From Dehalococcoidia bacterium (lineage in GTDB: Bacteria; Chloroflexota; Dehalococcoidia; Lucifugimonadales; UBA1123): a DNA stretch of 64,000 nucleotides. The notes below the pieces were generated by a model. It had not been told where the DNA came from. It worked only from the letters and a program-made list of their open reading frames with translations, and searched no databases. The position numbers were made by a program, and so were the translations under genes. Positions 63,049-64,000 of this stretch are shown piece after piece. How positions within the stretch are numbered: the stretch's first letter is position 1; the number at the start of each line of letters is the position of its first letter. The stretch lies in NCBI GenBank assembly GCA_009838465.1, contig VXRN01000033.1:11044-75043 (forward strand). The letters run 5' to 3'.

Positions 63049-64000
63049 ATGATAGAGCGCGAAATCACACCCGTCCTGACCTCACTTTTCCGACAGTACC
63101 CATTTGTAACCGTGACGGGGCCGCGCCAGTCCGGCAAGACCACCCTGTGCCGGGCGGCGTTTCCGAACCTGAACTATGTCAACCTGGAAGCGCCCGACCA
63201 GCGTGACTTCGCGGAATCCGACCCCAGGGGATTTCTCGCGCAACTCGGGGAGGGAGCCATTATTGATGAGGTGCAGCACGTTCCTGCCCTCTTGTCTTAT
63301 CTCCAGGTCCTCGCCGACGAAAGCGGCAGGAACGGACTGTTCATCCTCACAGGCAGCGAGCAGTTCAGACTGTCGGACGCCATCAACCAGTCTCTGGCCG
63401 GTCGCACCGCGTTGCTCCGACTTCTGCCTTTCTCAATGGCAGAAAGGCAGAGAATAGGCGCGAGTGAGGCAATAGACGACATTCTTTACTCCGGTTTCTA
63501 CCCAAGAATACTGGACCAGGGACTGGAGCCGCACCAGGCGCTTGGCGACTATCTCGAGACGTATGTGGAACGCGACGTGCGGAGGCTGGGTGGAATACGC
63601 AACCTGTCCAGTTTCCGACGGTTCGTGCGCCTATGCGCGGGACGAGTCGGACAGCTAGTCAACCTCAGTTCACTAGGTTCGGACGCTGGCATATCACATA
63701 CGACAGCGCGAGAGTGGCTTACCGTACTCGAGACAAGCTATGTAATCTTCCAGCTTCAGCCCTTTTTCGCCAATATAAGAAAGCGTCTTGTCCGGGCGCC
63801 CAAGCTATACTTCTACGATGTTGGCCTTGCCAGTTACCTCATAGGTATAGAGAATACTCGTCAGATAGCGACACACCCCTTGCGAGGACCTCTCTTCGAG
63901 AACGCCGTCGTCGCTGAGGCGCTCAAGCATCGCCTCAACAGGGGGCTCCGGCCTAACCTGTCGTTCTTCCGAGATTCGAGAGGATTAGAATGCGACCTGT
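63049..64000 (+). CDS. AAA ATPase with DUF4143, 5' part
   Basis: The gene is open from the ATG at 63049 to the window end (about 317 codons) with no stop. The Walker A is TVTGPRQSGKTTLCRAAF and the Walker B IIDEVQHVPALLSYL, followed by FILTGSEQFRLSDAINQSLAGRTALLRLLPFS. This is the AAA_14 pattern. The later part (YLETYVERDVRRLGGIRN ... LYFYDVGLASYLIG ... GPLFENAVVAEALKHRLNRG) is DUF4143, a winged-helix and nuclease-fold-like region. Such ATPases are dispersed, often horizontally acquired, and of unknown role. The palindrome immediately upstream may be part of its promoter or its mobile unit. Confidence 0.85.
   Translation, partial: MIEREITPVLTSLFRQYPFVTVTGPRQSGKTTLCRAAFPNLNYVNLEAPDQRDFAESDPRGFLAQLGEGAIIDEVQHVPALLSYLQVLADESGRNGLFILTGSEQFRLSDAINQSLAGRTALLRLLPFSMAERQRIGASEAIDDILYSGFYPRILDQGLEPHQALGDYLETYVERDVRRLGGIRNLSSFRRFVRLCAGRVGQLVNLSSLGSDAGISHTTAREWLTVLETSYVIFQLQPFFANIRKRLVRAPKLYFYDVGLASYLIGIENTRQIATHPLRGPLFENAVVAEALKHRLNRGLRPNLSFFRDSRGLECDL

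Overview
The window looks like chromosomal DNA of a bacterium of the phylum Chloroflexota, most likely a free-living member of the SAR202-like Dehalococcoidia. That placement is an inference from gene content: a luciferase-type flavin monooxygenase, an enolase-superfamily enzyme, several acyl-CoA dehydrogenases, CO/xanthine-dehydrogenase-type subunits, hpnCDE, and a salvage-only cobalamin operon. G+C is fairly high and TTG and GTG starts are common. I see no rRNA, tRNA or CRISPR array and no insertion sequence.

Layout, 1-19.5 kb. The window opens with the tail of an excalibur-domain protein. A small catabolic set follows (COG3618 amidohydrolase, a two-TM protein, a luciferase-like monooxygenase and a convergent alpha/beta hydrolase), then comM and tyrS on the minus strand. 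A large intergenic region with repeated CAGGTG words separates tyrS from an Atg22-like transporter and an FAD oxidase. A long minus-strand run follows: pxpA-pxpB-pxpC (5-oxoprolinase), a ketopantoate-reductase-like enzyme, a DedA protein, typA, an acyl-CoA dehydrogenase and a GNAT. A Uma2-type protein lies upstream of pxpA.

19.8-37.5 kb. A GNAT, a Gfo/Idh/MocA oxidoreductase and a 2-keto-4-pentenoate-hydratase-like enzyme form a plus-strand unit; the last carries a 21-bp in-frame tandem duplication. Next come a glutaryl-CoA-dehydrogenase-type gene, hpnC-hpnD-hpnE for squalene, and a membrane-anchored exported protein. An OLD-like ATPase, an SDR and a cyclase-family hydrolase follow. Then comes the adenosylcobamide nucleotide-loop operon (cobT-cobS-cbiB-cobD-cobU), preceded by a promoter, a cobalamin riboswitch and an intrinsic terminator.

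37.5-64 kb. This part has a PPK2 polyphosphate kinase, a HEXXH protein overlapping an MFS gene, and groES-groEL under a strong promoter with a CIRCE-like operator. A PD-(D/E)XK nuclease-like gene, xdhC, a mocA-like gene, dxs, a PHP-domain protein, an AlkZ/YcaQ-type glycosylase and an enolase-superfamily enzyme follow. Then come a 1059-residue Asp-box propeller protein, an aminotransferase, a coxS-coxM pair without coxL, rsmD-coaD and a coiled-coil protein. Last are tandem intergenic repeats, arsM, an MFS transporter, a retropepsin-like protein, a perfect 21-bp inverted repeat, and an AAA/DUF4143 ATPase cut by the window end.

Functionally, dxs feeds isoprenoids that hpnCDE could turn into squalene. 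XdhC and the MocA-like enzyme are the maturation factors expected for the CoxMS-type hydroxylase, whose catalytic subunit must be elsewhere. The cobalamin operon can finish cobinamide into cobalamin but has no corrin-ring genes. The least explained element is the 62.6-64 kb end, with the retropepsin-like gene, the palindrome and the DUF4143 ATPase.
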